Shown here piece after piece: positions 54,401 through 64,000 of a DNA stretch of 64,000 nt (position 1 is the stretch's first letter; each line of letters starts with the position of its first letter). Under the pieces are notes generated by a model. That model saw only the letters and a list, made by a program, of their open reading frames with translations. It was not told the DNA's origin and did not search any database. Where the stretch lies: the NCBI RefSeq assembly GCF_036967215.1, contig NZ_CP146016.1, forward strand, positions 2,543,337 through 2,607,336, given 5' to 3'. The DNA comes from Sulfolobus tengchongensis. Its GTDB lineage: Archaea; Thermoproteota; Thermoprotei_A; Sulfolobales; Sulfolobaceae. Made by a program: the position numbers and the translations under genes.

Positions 54401-55154
54401 GTATATTTTCTCTTAATAATTTCATAGTCTTCTGAATATCCTCATCCGTAAAACCAACTAACTGAAGTATCGCTTTTGCACTTTTACCAGATTTTAACGC
54501 GGCATCAACGTCGTCAACGAAAAAGAAATCAAAATTTACCTCAGACAAGTGTTGAAGGTTTTGAATCACATATCTACTAGTGGATATAAAAATATCAAAA
54601 TCCCCGTTCTTAAGCTGTTTTAACACGTCCTCAGACTGAGTATTTGATGGTTTGTTATAAAGTATCCTCGGAGAAAATGAGTAGTTTTCCGAAAATTTAA
54701 CAAGTCTACCGACAGTTTGTGAAATTAAAGTTCTAGTAGGAAAAACTATTATTGATTTTTTATTGAGAGTAGCATTATATAGGGACATTATTAGACCGAA
54801 AGTGGTCTTACCCAAACCAGGGGGGGCTATTATAGCAAAGCTCTCCCCCCTCAAGAATCTTATTATCCACGATCTTTGGGGGCCTATTGGTTTCGAATCG
54901 TTTAATACTTTTCTAAAGATTTCCTCAACTTTGCTATATTCTTTAAATATATTATATAATTTATTAAGTTTTTTTAGATTATTATTGGCATAAAGCGTTT
55001 CAATAAGTCCCGTTATACTATTAAACTCTCTTTCCTCTTTTAGGCAAATGTTACATACTGATCCGTTAAATAACCTTTCAGCTGTTATATCTCCTTCACA
55101 ATTAGGACAAGATTTGCTATATATTGAAGGAGGAATCTCATTTAACTTTGTCAA
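51414..55154 (-). CDS. topR1: Reverse gyrase (TopR1-type)
   Basis: A 1246-residue fusion of an SF2 helicase and a type IA topoisomerase that puts positive supercoils in DNA, the hallmark of hyperthermophiles. N-terminal zinc finger CPNCEGD...CNICLKE (18-41), Walker A APPGLGKTTFG (about 91-101), DEAD-like FFVDDVDAA, then Toprim LFIVESPNKAKTIS and TDPDTEGEKIAWD, a second zinc finger CSNGHQ...CPICGSP and the active Tyr in LGLITYHRTDSTRIS. The start is a TTG at 55154. It is divergent from cdc48. Sulfolobales carry two paralogs; context suggests TopR1. Confidence 0.96.
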   Translation of the reverse strand: MTKLNEIPPSIYSKSCPNCEGDITAERLFNGSVCNICLKEEREFNSITGLIETLYANNNLKKLNKLYNIFKEYSKVEEIFRKVLNDSKPIGPQRSWIIRFLRGESFAIIAPPGLGKTTFGLIMSLYNATLNKKSIIVFPTRTLISQTVGRLVKFSENYSFSPRILYNKPSNTQSEDVLKQLKNGDFDIFISTSRYVIQNLQHLSEVNFDFFFVDDVDAALKSGKSAKAILQLVGFTDEDIQKTMKLLRENIQDEEKFEKIREIREARLKNKVVVFSSATISRGNPTLSTLMGFRPGSSLIYLRNIYDSYVDLTQICKNQVGEECVLDTLIRLIKRLNDGTLIYVPIDKGIAYAEKLASILKEYNINAEAITSSSISKLEKFEKGEINVLVGVATHYGVLVRGIDIPWRVKYAVFVGIPKFKFKIGENMHPLALTRILSLIYLVKNDDKIKKLLGYIRRKLRRMSPSALAMLARDIKEGRIEDEMLKEAYKLVNEYLKDNDLLQRISVVGDVVVQGDYILMPDYLTYVQASGRTSRLYGANLTTGLSVLFIDNFRLFEILDKKLNLILDEIRWNPLNLETNELGHENLDNIIMRIAEERENVRKFKKEGHVEPSTLKVKTTLFIVESPNKAKTISNFFSKPSSRSYGKVKVYETVLGDRILIVAASGGHIYDLIAEEKKEEEKGIGKNVYGVLIEDNKYIPIYSTIKRCSNGHQIVMDLVENRCPICGSPIVMDKTEIVSILRELALEADEVLIGTDPDTEGEKIAWDIYLALRPFNSNIRRAEFHEVTRRAILNAIQNPREFSNNLIKAQIVRRIEDRWIGFKLSKKLQTDFWREVYCRKYELDRCDDENRNLSAGRVQTPVLDWVVRRYEDYKNKKKRYFVIEVSGQENKVGLQLNLLALKRNDINISKGSNINVLIENIETREEDFGPLPPYTTDTLLTDAANLLRISSAETMKIAQDLFELGLITYHRTDSTRISNVGISIAESYLKSRQIDVSRVFRPRTWGEGGAHEAIRPTKPLDETMLKAAIEQGDLELSKQLTFNHFRVYNLIFRRFITSQLPPLTITKQVIKIKAYSDDNSELELNEKEKELIIGYKLKEGDEFKQMLQEAIYFPFRISSPLNEDIKGQVFPAKIVRTLSKSEVQLYTEGELVSEMKRKQIGRPSTYATIISTLKKRRYVIESRNLKKIVPTKLGKEVRDYLINNYRQVVDENRTVELLLKMNEIEEGKVDYLDVLKELYNEIQTIS

Positions 55155-55217
55155 CTTCTCAATCTCGTATAGTTTTTATGAGTAAGACTTATTTTAAACG
55201 TTTCGGAAAAATGAATT

Positions 55218-57454
<2,237 letters not shown>

Positions 57455-57458
<4 letters not shown>

Positions 57459-58699
57459 AACAATATAAGATCCTTCTAGTTATTGCAGATGGTTTAGGAG
57501 ATAGACCAGTAACTAAGCTTAATGGACTAACCCCATTAGAGGCTGCTAATAAACCAGCCATTACTGATCTGCTTAAAAGTTCGATAGTAGGTTTAATGGA
57601 TCCAATATCGCCCGGTGTAATAGCGGGAAGTGACACTTCGCATTTGTCGATCTTTGGTTTAGATCCTCATATATATTATAGAGGGAGAGGAGCTTTCGAG
57701 GCACTAGGAGCTGGTGCCACGCTTAATCACGGAGATGTTGCATTTAGAGGAAATTTTGCTACTGTAAATGATGATTTTGTAGTAATTGATAGAAGAGCTG
57801 GAAGGAAATTGGAAGAGGGAGACGATCTCGTAAAGGAGTTAAACGAAAAGATTAAGGAAATTGATGGAGTAAAGGTTAAATTCTACAAGGGTACTGAACA
57901 CAGAGTTGCAGTAGTATTATCTGGGAAAGGGATAAGTGACAAAATATCTGATACTGATCCACATTTTGAAGGTAATAAAGTACTGGAAAGCCGACCATTA
58001 GAGGATACAGTAGAGGCTAAGAGAACTGCTGAAATAGTTAACTTACTTACCCGTAAGATATACGATGTCTTAAATTCTTCCGATATAAACAAAAAGAGAA
58101 TAGAACGAGGAGAAAAGCCTGCTAATATTGTACTAATGAGAGGAGCTGCTAATTACGTTAAATTACCACAATTTTCTAGTTACACTAAACTTAAAGCTGC
58201 AGCTGTCTCCGCTACTGCGCTAATAAAAGGAATATGTAGAGAACTTGGAATGAATGTGGTAACTCCACCTGGAGCTACTGGTGGCATCGATACTGATTAT
58301 AATGCCAAGGCCAATGCTGCAATCGAGCTATTAAAGGAAAACGATTTCGTCTTTTTGCACATTAAGGCAACAGATGCTGCTTCTCATGATGGACTAATAG
58401 AGGAAAAAGTGAAGGCTATAGAGAGAATAGACAAGGTAATAGGCTCTATTGTCGATAAAATAGGAAGGGACAATCTAATAATCATGTTTACTGGAGATCA
58501 TGCGACTCCAGTAGAGATTAAAGAACATACGGGAGACCCAGTTCCAGTTCTTCTCTATATACCTTATCCGGTAGTAAATGACATTGTTAAAGATTTTAAT
58601 GAAAAAGAGGTTAGAAAAGGGAGTCTGAGAATAAGGGGATTGGACGTAATAAATATATTATTGAACTACTCTAATAGAGCAGAGAAATACGGAGCATAA
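57455..58699 (+). CDS. apgM: 2,3-bisphosphoglycerate-independent phosphoglycerate mutase
   Basis: A 414-residue enzyme of the alkaline-phosphatase superfamily that interconverts 3- and 2-phosphoglycerate. Metal-binding motifs are [10 protein letters not shown] (Asp, residues 9-18), [12 protein letters not shown] (catalytic Ser region, about 57-68), [12 protein letters not shown] (about 309-320) and MFTGDHATP (about 349-357). It overlaps cdc48 (ATGA) although the functions are unrelated. A guide RNA gene begins right after its stop. Confidence 0.94.
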
Positions 58700-58756
58700 T
58701 ATGATGAAGCTCGGAAGGTCAGAATTATTAATGAAGAACCTGCGCAGGTCTGACTT
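58699..58756 (+). ncRNA. C/D box guide sRNA
   Basis: Plus strand: C box ATGATGA (58701-58707), 12-nt guide AGCTCGGAAGGT (58708-58719), D'-like CAGA (58720-58723), 7-nt linker, C' box ATGAAGA (58731-58737), 12-nt guide ACCTGCGCAGGT (58738-58749), D box CTGA (58750-58753). The spacing is ideal for a dual-guide archaeal 2'-O-methylation RNA. It fills the 55-bp gap between the convergent apgM and DPCK genes. The second guide is a perfect palindrome. Confidence 0.85.
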
Positions 58757-59297
58757 AACAAATTCCGATAGTTGTTTTTTCTAAAAGATCTTTAACTCTC
58801 CATCTTATCATCTCATTCACAATAATTACTACTGCGCCTGAGTTAGGTTGCCCATAAATTATTAAGTCACCATCATCAGAACCTAAAACAGCTGGAATTA
58901 CCAATAGGTCCTCTTCTCCATCTACAAAAATTACTCCTCCATCTTTTTTTAATATATTCTTTATAAAGTCAAATAATTCCAATCTTATAACTCCAGCTTC
59001 ATTTAATATTTTATATTCCTTAGACCTCGAAAGGGGATTATGTTGTTTAATAGTTCTCTTAGTTTTTCCATCAATAATCTCCAAAAAAGGATTTACATTA
59101 TTTTCCTCTAAGATGTGACTTACATAATCTCCTACAGTTATTATCTTTGCCCCTAATCTTTTCGATTTGTATATGAAATTTAAAAATAAAGTGTTATTCA
59201 CAAAGAGAATACCATATGGCCTAGAGAGCTCTCTTCTTATATTTAAATTATTAAAAATAAAACATAGATTTATTTTACTATTATCGCGTATCTCCAC
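58755..59297 (-). CDS. GTP-dependent dephospho-CoA kinase (DUF359)
   Basis: A 180-residue protein of the archaeal DUF359 family, shown in Thermococcus to phosphorylate dephospho-CoA with GTP, the last step of CoA synthesis. Family features are RRELSRPYGILFVNN (residues 21-35), AKIITVGDYVSHILEE, LEIIDGKTKR and FVDGEEDLLVIPAVL with YGQPNSGAVVI near the end. The GTG start lies inside spt4 (28-nt overlap), so it belongs to the aIF2-gamma operon. Confidence 0.9.
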   Translation of the reverse strand: MEIRDNSKINLCFIFNNLNIRRELSRPYGILFVNNTLFLNFIYKSKRLGAKIITVGDYVSHILEENNVNPFLEIIDGKTKRTIKQHNPLSRSKEYKILNEAGVIRLELFDFIKNILKKDGGVIFVDGEEDLLVIPAVLGSDDGDLIIYGQPNSGAVVIIVNEMIRWRVKDLLEKTTIGIC

Positions 59298-59470
59298 GGT
59301 TTACTAGCCTCTGTTATTTTTGCGATTTCTGACTCAGAATCTATGATAATAATTATTCCGTCCCAGTCATCTGTAAAGCTTGTCCCTCCGCATACCGGGC
59401 ATACATCTTGGTCTGGCTGTACTAGGGCTTTACAGTTTTTACAAGCTTTAAAAATAGATTTCTTCGCCAT
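59270..59470 (-). CDS. spt4: Transcription elongation factor Spt4 (RpoE'')
   Basis: A 66-residue protein with a zinc ribbon CKNCKALVQPDQDVCPVCGG (CxxC...CxxC, residues 10-29) and the Spt5-contacting strand WDGIIIIIDSESEIAKITEA. With Spt5 it clamps RNA polymerase for processive elongation. It follows the Rpo7 gene by 7 bp, the standard archaeal order. Confidence 0.95.
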   Translation of the reverse strand: MAKKSIFKACKNCKALVQPDQDVCPVCGGTSFTDDWDGIIIIIDSESEIAKITEASKPWRYAIIVK

Positions 59471-59477
59471 TTCTGTA

Positions 59478-60020
59478 TCACTTCTTAGTTTGAACTATCC
59501 ATTCTATTTTACCAAGATATGGCTGTCTCATTGTTAATGCAATTCTAGGTAGTCTGCCAGTTGCAGTAGACGCTACACTTATAATCCTTGCTCTTACTTT
59601 ATCGCCTTTTTGAATAATCTTCTTAGACTTTTCGCCTATTATTATTCCTCTTACGCTATCATATTTCAAAGTATCGTCTGTAATTTGGGAAATATGAACA
59701 AGACCATCCATTGCGCCAAGATTAACAAAAATACCATAGTTATCGACTTGAAGAACTTCACCTTCAATTACTTCTTGTACTACAGGAACATAGGTTAGCA
59801 TTTCAAACTCAACTTCATGATAAGTTGCACCATCACCAAATACTAATGTCCCTTCTTCACTGGCTTTAACATTTAGTATAGCGAGCACTAGCCCTAAATC
59901 CTTAAATATCTTCTCTTGATACTGCTGTCTTAATTCATTTAAAGCAATCTCATCCAAAGGTTTTCCAAACTCGCTAGGCGGAATCCTCACTATGCTACGG
60001 GCTTTAATAAGTTTATACAT
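59478..60020 (-). CDS. rpoE: RNA polymerase subunit Rpo7 (RpoE')
   Basis: A 180-residue subunit of the RNA polymerase stalk. The N-terminal tip domain ([20 protein letters not shown]) precedes an S1 RNA-binding domain: [21 protein letters not shown] (residues 84-104) and [10 protein letters not shown]. With Rpo4 it binds nascent RNA and helps open promoters. It lies 3 bp after the PIN-domain gene. Confidence 0.95.
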   Translation of the reverse strand: MYKLIKARSIVRIPPSEFGKPLDEIALNELRQQYQEKIFKDLGLVLAILNVKASEEGTLVFGDGATYHEVEFEMLTYVPVVQEVIEGEVLQVDNYGIFVNLGAMDGLVHISQITDDTLKYDSVRGIIIGEKSKKIIQKGDKVRARIISVASTATGRLPRIALTMRQPYLGKIEWIVQTKK

Positions 60021-60023
60021 ACG

Positions 60024-60461
60024 TTAGATTGGATATAAGGATTTTATAATTTTACTCCTCTCTTTAAGAAATAAAACTCCTACACCATTTTTAATTGCTT
60101 TATTTTTTAATTCCTTATCATTAGTAAATATAAACATATTATGACTGATTGCAGTTCTTATTAATGCTTCGTCTGTAGGTAAATCTTCATAATCACTTAT
60201 TAAACTCCACATATTTCTATATGTTTCTAGATATTTTTTTGCTATTCTCACCCTTGCAATAATAATAAAGCCTTTTTCATTCTTATTTGACAATATATCC
60301 AATTCTTTTAAAACCAAGGAATGAATGAAAAAATTTGGTTTATAATCAGTAAACTCGATCACTCTATTAAAAGGATCTAATCCATCATATATGTACAACA
60401 GAATGTTGGTATCTACTAGGATATTTAAATTTCTATTAACCCCCATCCTATCATTCTCCAC
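60024..60461 (-). CDS. PIN-domain nuclease (Fcf1/Utp24-like)
   Basis: A 145-residue PIN domain with the acidic site [14 protein letters not shown] (first Asp, about residue 17), LVLKELDIL (Glu), [12 protein letters not shown] (second Asp) and [12 protein letters not shown] (third Asp). Its fixed place between aIF2-gamma and Rpo7 in many archaea and its similarity to Fcf1/Utp24 suggest a role in rRNA processing, not a toxin. Starts at 60461 or 60446 both overlap the aIF2-gamma gene. No antitoxin gene is adjacent. Confidence 0.82.
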   Translation of the reverse strand: MENDRMGVNRNLNILVDTNILLYIYDGLDPFNRVIEFTDYKPNFFIHSLVLKELDILSNKNEKGFIIIARVRIAKKYLETYRNMWSLISDYEDLPTDEALIRTAISHNMFIFTNDKELKNKAIKNGVGVLFLKERSKIIKSLYPI

Positions 60462-61672
60462 CTACCAGCAATTTGCCTACTTATGACTGCTCTAATATTA
60501 TTTGACCAAACTGCAACTGGCCTTCTTAATTCTACCTCGACCTCATCCCCCTTTACAGAAGTGACTACGCCTAAGGTTGTTGAAGAACCTATAGATAACA
60601 TTAAGGTTTCCTTATTTTTTATAGGATCTACCTTCAGCATCTCCTTAACTCCAACTACACGTTCTAGCAAATTGTATTTTATCCTAATATTCCATAGGAC
60701 AGGTACTTTAGCATCAGCTAAAGTCACAATATTACCGAGTAAATTATCAGCCTTAGTTAATGAAGGATCCAAATAGGTACCTATCGCAACAAGTCCACCC
60801 GGTTTTGCTTCATTAAATTCTTCATCTCCGAATCTTATTGAAGATATTTTAGTGAATATAGGTTCATAGGATACTTTACCTTGCTTTTCGACTCTTATAC
60901 CAGGCAGTATTTTTATTTCTTGATCAACTTTAAATAATCCTTGTATAATACTCCCGCCTATAACGCCACCTTTTAGTTCATTAAACGATGTGCCTGGCTT
61001 ATTGACATCGAAACTTCTTATGATAAGCATTATTGGCTGTTGTGAAAGATCCCTATAAGGAGTCTTAATATTGTTTTCGATTGATTCTATTAGTGCATCA
61101 ATATTGACTTTATGAAGAGCACTTACTGGAATTATAGGTGCATTTTCAGCCCACGTGCCTTTTACAAATTGTTTTATTTCCCTATACTGCGCTAATGCGT
61201 CTTCTTTAGATACAACATCAACCTTATTTTGTACTATAACTAAATTCTTTACCCCAATTATTCCTAATGCTACGAAATGTTCTCTCGTCTGAGGTTGTGG
61301 GAAAGGCTCATTAGCAGCTACTACTAGGATTGCACCATCCATAAGTGCTGCTCCGGATAACATTGTAGCCATTAATACTTCATGACCCGGTGCGTCGATA
61401 AATGAAACTCTTCTAAGAAACTTAGGTTCTTCATCAGATCCACATGATTTGCAAGAAGGTTCTGTCACATACCCTTCGGGTTTTTTACAATTGTCACAGA
61501 GACCGATGCTAGCTTCTGCGTATCCTAATTTTATCGTCATACCTCTCTTTAATTCTTCAGAATGTTTTGATGTCCAAATCCCAGTTATAGCTTGGACTAG
61601 TGTAGTTTTACCGTGATCTACATGGCCAACTACACCTATGTTTACTTCTGGCTGAACCTTAGGCCAAGGCAA
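60425..61672 (-). CDS. eif2g: Translation initiation factor aIF2-gamma
   Basis: The 415-residue GTPase subunit of aIF2 that brings initiator tRNA to the ribosome. G1 is [15 protein letters not shown] (residues 13-27), G3 is FIDAPGHE, G4 is VQNKVD, and the zinc knuckle is CDNCKKPEG...CKSCGS (about 59-79). Domains II and III follow. It lies 8 bp after eS6 and overlaps the PIN gene by 37 nt. Confidence 0.97.
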   Translation of the reverse strand: MPWPKVQPEVNIGVVGHVDHGKTTLVQAITGIWTSKHSEELKRGMTIKLGYAEASIGLCDNCKKPEGYVTEPSCKSCGSDEEPKFLRRVSFIDAPGHEVLMATMLSGAALMDGAILVVAANEPFPQPQTREHFVALGIIGVKNLVIVQNKVDVVSKEDALAQYREIKQFVKGTWAENAPIIPVSALHKVNIDALIESIENNIKTPYRDLSQQPIMLIIRSFDVNKPGTSFNELKGGVIGGSIIQGLFKVDQEIKILPGIRVEKQGKVSYEPIFTKISSIRFGDEEFNEAKPGGLVAIGTYLDPSLTKADNLLGNIVTLADAKVPVLWNIRIKYNLLERVVGVKEMLKVDPIKNKETLMLSIGSSTTLGVVTSVKGDEVEVELRRPVAVWSNNIRAVISRQIAGRWRMIGWGLIEI

Positions 61673-61680
61673 AAACTATT

Positions 61681-62325
61681 TCACCTTACTATTATAGTGT
61701 TTACTTGCACTATTTCTTGACTAATCATATTTCCTCTTATAGTTTTTCTTCTTCTTTCTCCATCCTCTTTAGGATGAAAACCAGGAGGTCCACTTATCAA
61801 AATTTTACGTTTAGCAGCACCAGTAACATCAAACCTCATGGGGAATCCAGAATTGTCAGATCCCCCAGTTATCTTTAACTTAAATGGTACTCCTAATATT
61901 TGGCTTGCATCGAACGTATCACCTATTTTTAGACCAATTAAATTTGTTGCTTTAGTTTGATCAACACTTATCTGAAATGTCTTAGTTCTGTATGCTATCG
62001 CTTCAAAGTCTTCTGCTCCAAATTTTTCTCCCATAGTTTTGCTTATCCAAATCTCATTATCTGGAACATTATTGTCTACCTCGACTCTAAAATGACCTTT
62101 CACCTTTACTTTTTTGTCACCCTCTTGCTTGGTTATTTCTATTGTAACTAATGTATCTAAATTAAGGGACTGCTTAGTTTTCTCATTCATTTTAGCTTGA
62201 GGTATTGCTTTTCCTTCTTTTTCCCCAGATATAGATTTAACTTGTTCATTTACTTTGACCTTAACTTTAGCTCTCTTAGGCTCTATAGACTGGGGATCTG
62301 AAATAACAATCTTGAAGTCCGGCAT
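61681..62325 (-). CDS. rps6e: Ribosomal protein eS6
   Basis: A 214-residue protein starting with the eS6 pattern [20 protein letters not shown] and holding the family core [44 protein letters not shown] and [11 protein letters not shown]. The middle (about residues 30-120) carries an insertion absent from short archaeal eS6. A Shine-Dalgarno GGTGG sits in a short leader. It is the first gene of the aIF2-gamma operon. Confidence 0.94.
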   Translation of the reverse strand: MPDFKIVISDPQSIEPKRAKVKVKVNEQVKSISGEKEGKAIPQAKMNEKTKQSLNLDTLVTIEITKQEGDKKVKVKGHFRVEVDNNVPDNEIWISKTMGEKFGAEDFEAIAYRTKTFQISVDQTKATNLIGLKIGDTFDASQILGVPFKLKITGGSDNSGFPMRFDVTGAAKRKILISGPPGFHPKEDGERRRKTIRGNMISQEIVQVNTIIVR

Positions 62326-62364
62326 CTGAACAATGCCACCTTTTGTGTGGTATACTTAAAACAA

Positions 62365-62374
62365 ATATATAAAA
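62365..62374. promoter_or_regulatory. TATA region between rps6e and cbiX
   Basis: ATATATAAAA is the only strong TATA-like element in the 79-bp gap. On the minus strand it would start transcripts near 62343, giving an 18-nt leader with GGTGG before the eS6 ATG. On the plus strand it would start near 62396, 9 nt before the cbiX TTG. A shared element is likely. Confidence 0.45.
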
Positions 62375-62404
62375 TCGCATACTCATAACTCATCTGATAT
62401 TCCC

Positions 62405-62791
62405 TTGCTAGGTGTTTTGTTAGTTTTGCATGGAAGTAAGATTCCAGAATGGAAAAACGTTGGAATTAAATATGCGGAATATTTATCTAAGCATTTTGAC
62501 CTAGTGGAGTTTGGATTTCTAGAGTTTAATACGCCAACTCTGAGTGAAGCCCTTAACAACCTCCTAAATAAAGGTGCGGACAAGATAATAGTAGTCCCAT
62601 TATTATTTGCAACTGGAACACATTTCAAGAGAGATATTCCTAAATTGCTAGGCATAAAAGAAGACAGTAAAAAAATACGATACCTCAATAGAGAAATCGA
62701 AATAATAATAGCAGATCCTTTAGGTTTTGATGAGAAAATAGGGGAGGTACTAGTTAAAAGAGTTCATGATGCTTATAACAAAAATACCTAA
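62405..62791 (+). CDS. cbiX: Small-type cobaltochelatase CbiX(S)
   Basis: A 128-residue half-size class II chelatase that inserts cobalt (or nickel/iron) into sirohydrochlorin. Motifs are [19 protein letters not shown] (catalytic His9), [15 protein letters not shown], and [20 protein letters not shown] with the second His (about 78). It works as a homodimer, an ancestral form of the larger chelatases. Start is TTG at 62405. With the CobD-like gene at 30 kb it indicates cobalamin synthesis. Confidence 0.92.
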   Translation: MLGVLLVLHGSKIPEWKNVGIKYAEYLSKHFDLVEFGFLEFNTPTLSEALNNLLNKGADKIIVVPLLFATGTHFKRDIPKLLGIKEDSKKIRYLNREIEIIIADPLGFDEKIGEVLVKRVHDAYNKNT

Positions 62792-63246
62792 CTTGCACCA
62801 GCTACTAATAATTCAGCTCTGGCAGGATCATAAATCCACTCTTGCGGGAGCTTATTAATGCTCTTATAATATCTAACTAAACGTCTGATTTTAGACTCGA
62901 TTTCCTCTAGTCCTCTTTTTGCAGTTCTATCACGTGGATATTCATTTAGATGTCTTCTTACGTTTACAGCTTTTCTTATTAAATTGAAAAGATCCTCAGG
63001 TATTTGAGGAGCTAAGTTCCTCTCTTCTAATATCTTAGTAACTTTTTTACCTACTATTTGCTTAACTAGTGGAATTCCGTATTGATCTCTCAATATTATG
63101 CCAATCATTGAAGGAGAATATCCTCTTTTAGCAAGTTCCTCTACTAACATTTCTACTTCTTCTCTAGTTAACCTTACCCACTTAGGAGCACCAGCCCTAG
63201 CAGGTCTTATCGAGTGAGATTTTCCCCTGGCCCTTCTCTTATTCAC
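62788..63246 (-). CDS. rps15: Ribosomal protein uS15
   Basis: A 152-residue archaeal uS15. The N-terminal extension [20 protein letters not shown] is followed by [38 protein letters not shown], and the core helices [22 protein letters not shown] and [15 protein letters not shown]. It binds the 16S central domain early in assembly. Its 3' end overlaps convergent cbiX by 4 nt. Confidence 0.95.
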   Translation of the reverse strand: MNKRRARGKSHSIRPARAGAPKWVRLTREEVEMLVEELAKRGYSPSMIGIILRDQYGIPLVKQIVGKKVTKILEERNLAPQIPEDLFNLIRKAVNVRRHLNEYPRDRTAKRGLEEIESKIRRLVRYYKSINKLPQEWIYDPARAELLVAGAS

Positions 63247-63272
63247 ACAGCTTCACCAAATTATTACTTAAT

Positions 63273-64000
63273 CTAAGTTATACTATACCCTTTCTTTTTA
63301 AGTTCTTCTCTTACTATCTTCGTGCCCTCCACCATTGATACCAATTTTTGATATGCAATTTTTCTTGATAGCAATTTCAGTCCACAATCAGGATTTATCC
63401 ATACTTTTTCTGGAGGGAAGTATTCTAAAATTTTATTTATATCACTTGCTACTTCTTCTGGTGTTTCAACCCTTCTATTATGCACATCTATTACACCGGC
63501 TCCAAGTTCTTTGTCAAAGCCATTCTTCTTTAGGAGTTCTAATGGTTTATAGTTGTATATTTTTAACGCAAAGTTAATTTGGTCAACTTTGATTTCATTC
63601 AAATATGGCGCCACTAAGCTATAATCGCCATAACATATATGCATAACTAACTTAGCGTTAATACCTTTAACTGCTTCGTTTAATGCTTCAACAGCCCACT
63701 TTACATCTTCTTTTCTAGTATGTAAAGCGGGTTCGTCTATTTGAATCACCTTAGCTCCAGCTTCTACTAGGTTTCTCATTTCTTGATTAATTATTTTCGC
63801 TAAATCAAAAGTAAGATCCCGTTTATTTTTATAGTATTCATTATAAGACCACTCTGCGATAGTATAGGGGCCAGTTATCGTAATCTTTAGATTATCAGTA
63901 TATGAGACAGATCTGGCAAAGATATACTCATCGACTAACATTGGTCTGTTATACTCAATCTTTCTTACGACAGAAGGTTTTCTATAATACGCAGTACCCC
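63273..64000 (-). CDS. metE: Cobalamin-independent methionine synthase (MetE C-terminal type), 5' end off window
   Basis: The frame is open to the right edge, giving at least 242 residues; the ATG at 63941 is internal because family-like sequence ([18 protein letters not shown]) continues beyond it. It is the catalytic MetE barrel: [27 protein letters not shown], and zinc ligands in [10 protein letters not shown] (HxC) and [12 protein letters not shown] (Cys). In archaea such core MetE proteins make methionine, probably with a methyl-carrier other than polyglutamylfolate. Confidence 0.92.
   Translation of the reverse strand, partial: GTAYYRKPSVVRKIEYNRPMLVDEYIFARSVSYTDNLKITITGPYTIAEWSYNEYYKNKRDLTFDLAKIINQEMRNLVEAGAKVIQIDEPALHTRKEDVKWAVEALNEAVKGINAKLVMHICYGDYSLVAPYLNEIKVDQINFALKIYNYKPLELLKKNGFDKELGAGVIDVHNRRVETPEEVASDINKILEYFPPEKVWINPDCGLKLLSRKIAYQKLVSMVEGTKIVREELKKKGYSIT

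Noticed and set aside
60024-60461. PIN protein as a VapC toxin
   Set aside because: No VapB-like antitoxin gene precedes it; it overlaps aIF2-gamma and sits in a conserved information-processing operon.

Overview
This 64-kb window is chromosomal DNA of a thermoacidophilic crenarchaeote of the order Sulfolobales, close to Sulfolobus/Saccharolobus solfataricus and S. islandicus. The support is the AT-rich sequence, archaeal information-processing genes (TFB, Rpo7, Rpo12, Spt4, aIF1, aIF2-gamma, eS6, eS24, eS25, eS27, uS15), reverse gyrase, an ESCRT-III cell-division protein, and many starts placed about 26 nt after a TATA box, which implies leaderless mRNAs. A fusellovirus-type (SSV-like) integrase remnant in a tRNA gene fits the same group. 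Genes are dense, often overlap by 1-30 nt, and many neighbours are convergent with overlapping 3' ends.

Layout. 0-6 kb: 5' part of a cobalamin/iron-type binding protein, a tatA-tatA/B-tatC operon, a HAD phosphatase, and Elp3 convergent with a Trm9-like methyltransferase (two candidate steps of wobble-uridine modification). 6-11 kb: a B12-binding radical SAM protein and the XPB helicase-Bax1 nuclease pair. 11-16 kb: a SelB-like protein without its P-loop, a HerA-NurA-type ATPase/nuclease pair, and a ThiR-like regulator. 16-22 kb: an MMPL transporter, then a tight operon with a site-2 protease, a rhomboid protease, a tiny membrane protein, a Fap7-like kinase and an Mrp/ApbC ATPase. 22-31 kb: small regulators, 5-FTHF cyclo-ligase, LysE and DUF72 proteins, a triple-HTH protein, TrpRS, a CdvB paralog, an Hsp20-like protein, AlaX, GtrA, then a decayed gene-poor stretch and a CobD/HTH-10 pair.

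31.86-34.15 kb holds a decayed SSV-like provirus of about 2.25 kb in tRNA-Gly(GCC). It is bounded by 43-nt direct repeats and keeps both halves of a partitioned integrase. The C-terminal half is broken by a 53-bp palindromic miniature element with a 5-bp target duplication. tRNA-Gln(UUG) lies next to it.

34.5-46.6 kb is core information processing: TFB, aIF1, Rpo12, agmatinase, a GlyRS operon ending in tRNA-splicing endonuclease, UbiX, Thi4, then eS24-eS27-Kae1-Bud32-ITPase. 46.7-50.5 kb: two probable A-type ATPase stalk subunits, TrmI, an RHH regulator, a TrmB-family regulator and eS25. 50.5-64 kb: a degenerate nitrilase homolog beside reverse gyrase, divergent from Cdc48-ApgM; then an operon reading eS6, aIF2-gamma, PIN nuclease, Rpo7, Spt4, dephospho-CoA kinase; then CbiX, uS15 and a partial methionine synthase.

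Non-obvious finds: two C/D box guide sRNA genes (58.70 kb plus strand, 49.2 kb minus strand) with exact 12-nt guide spacing, each starting at the stop codon of a coding gene; several divergent gene pairs that appear to share one near-palindromic TATA box; the palindromic insertion in the viral integrase; and four small genes (Rpo12, an RHH regulator and two 52-53 aa proteins).
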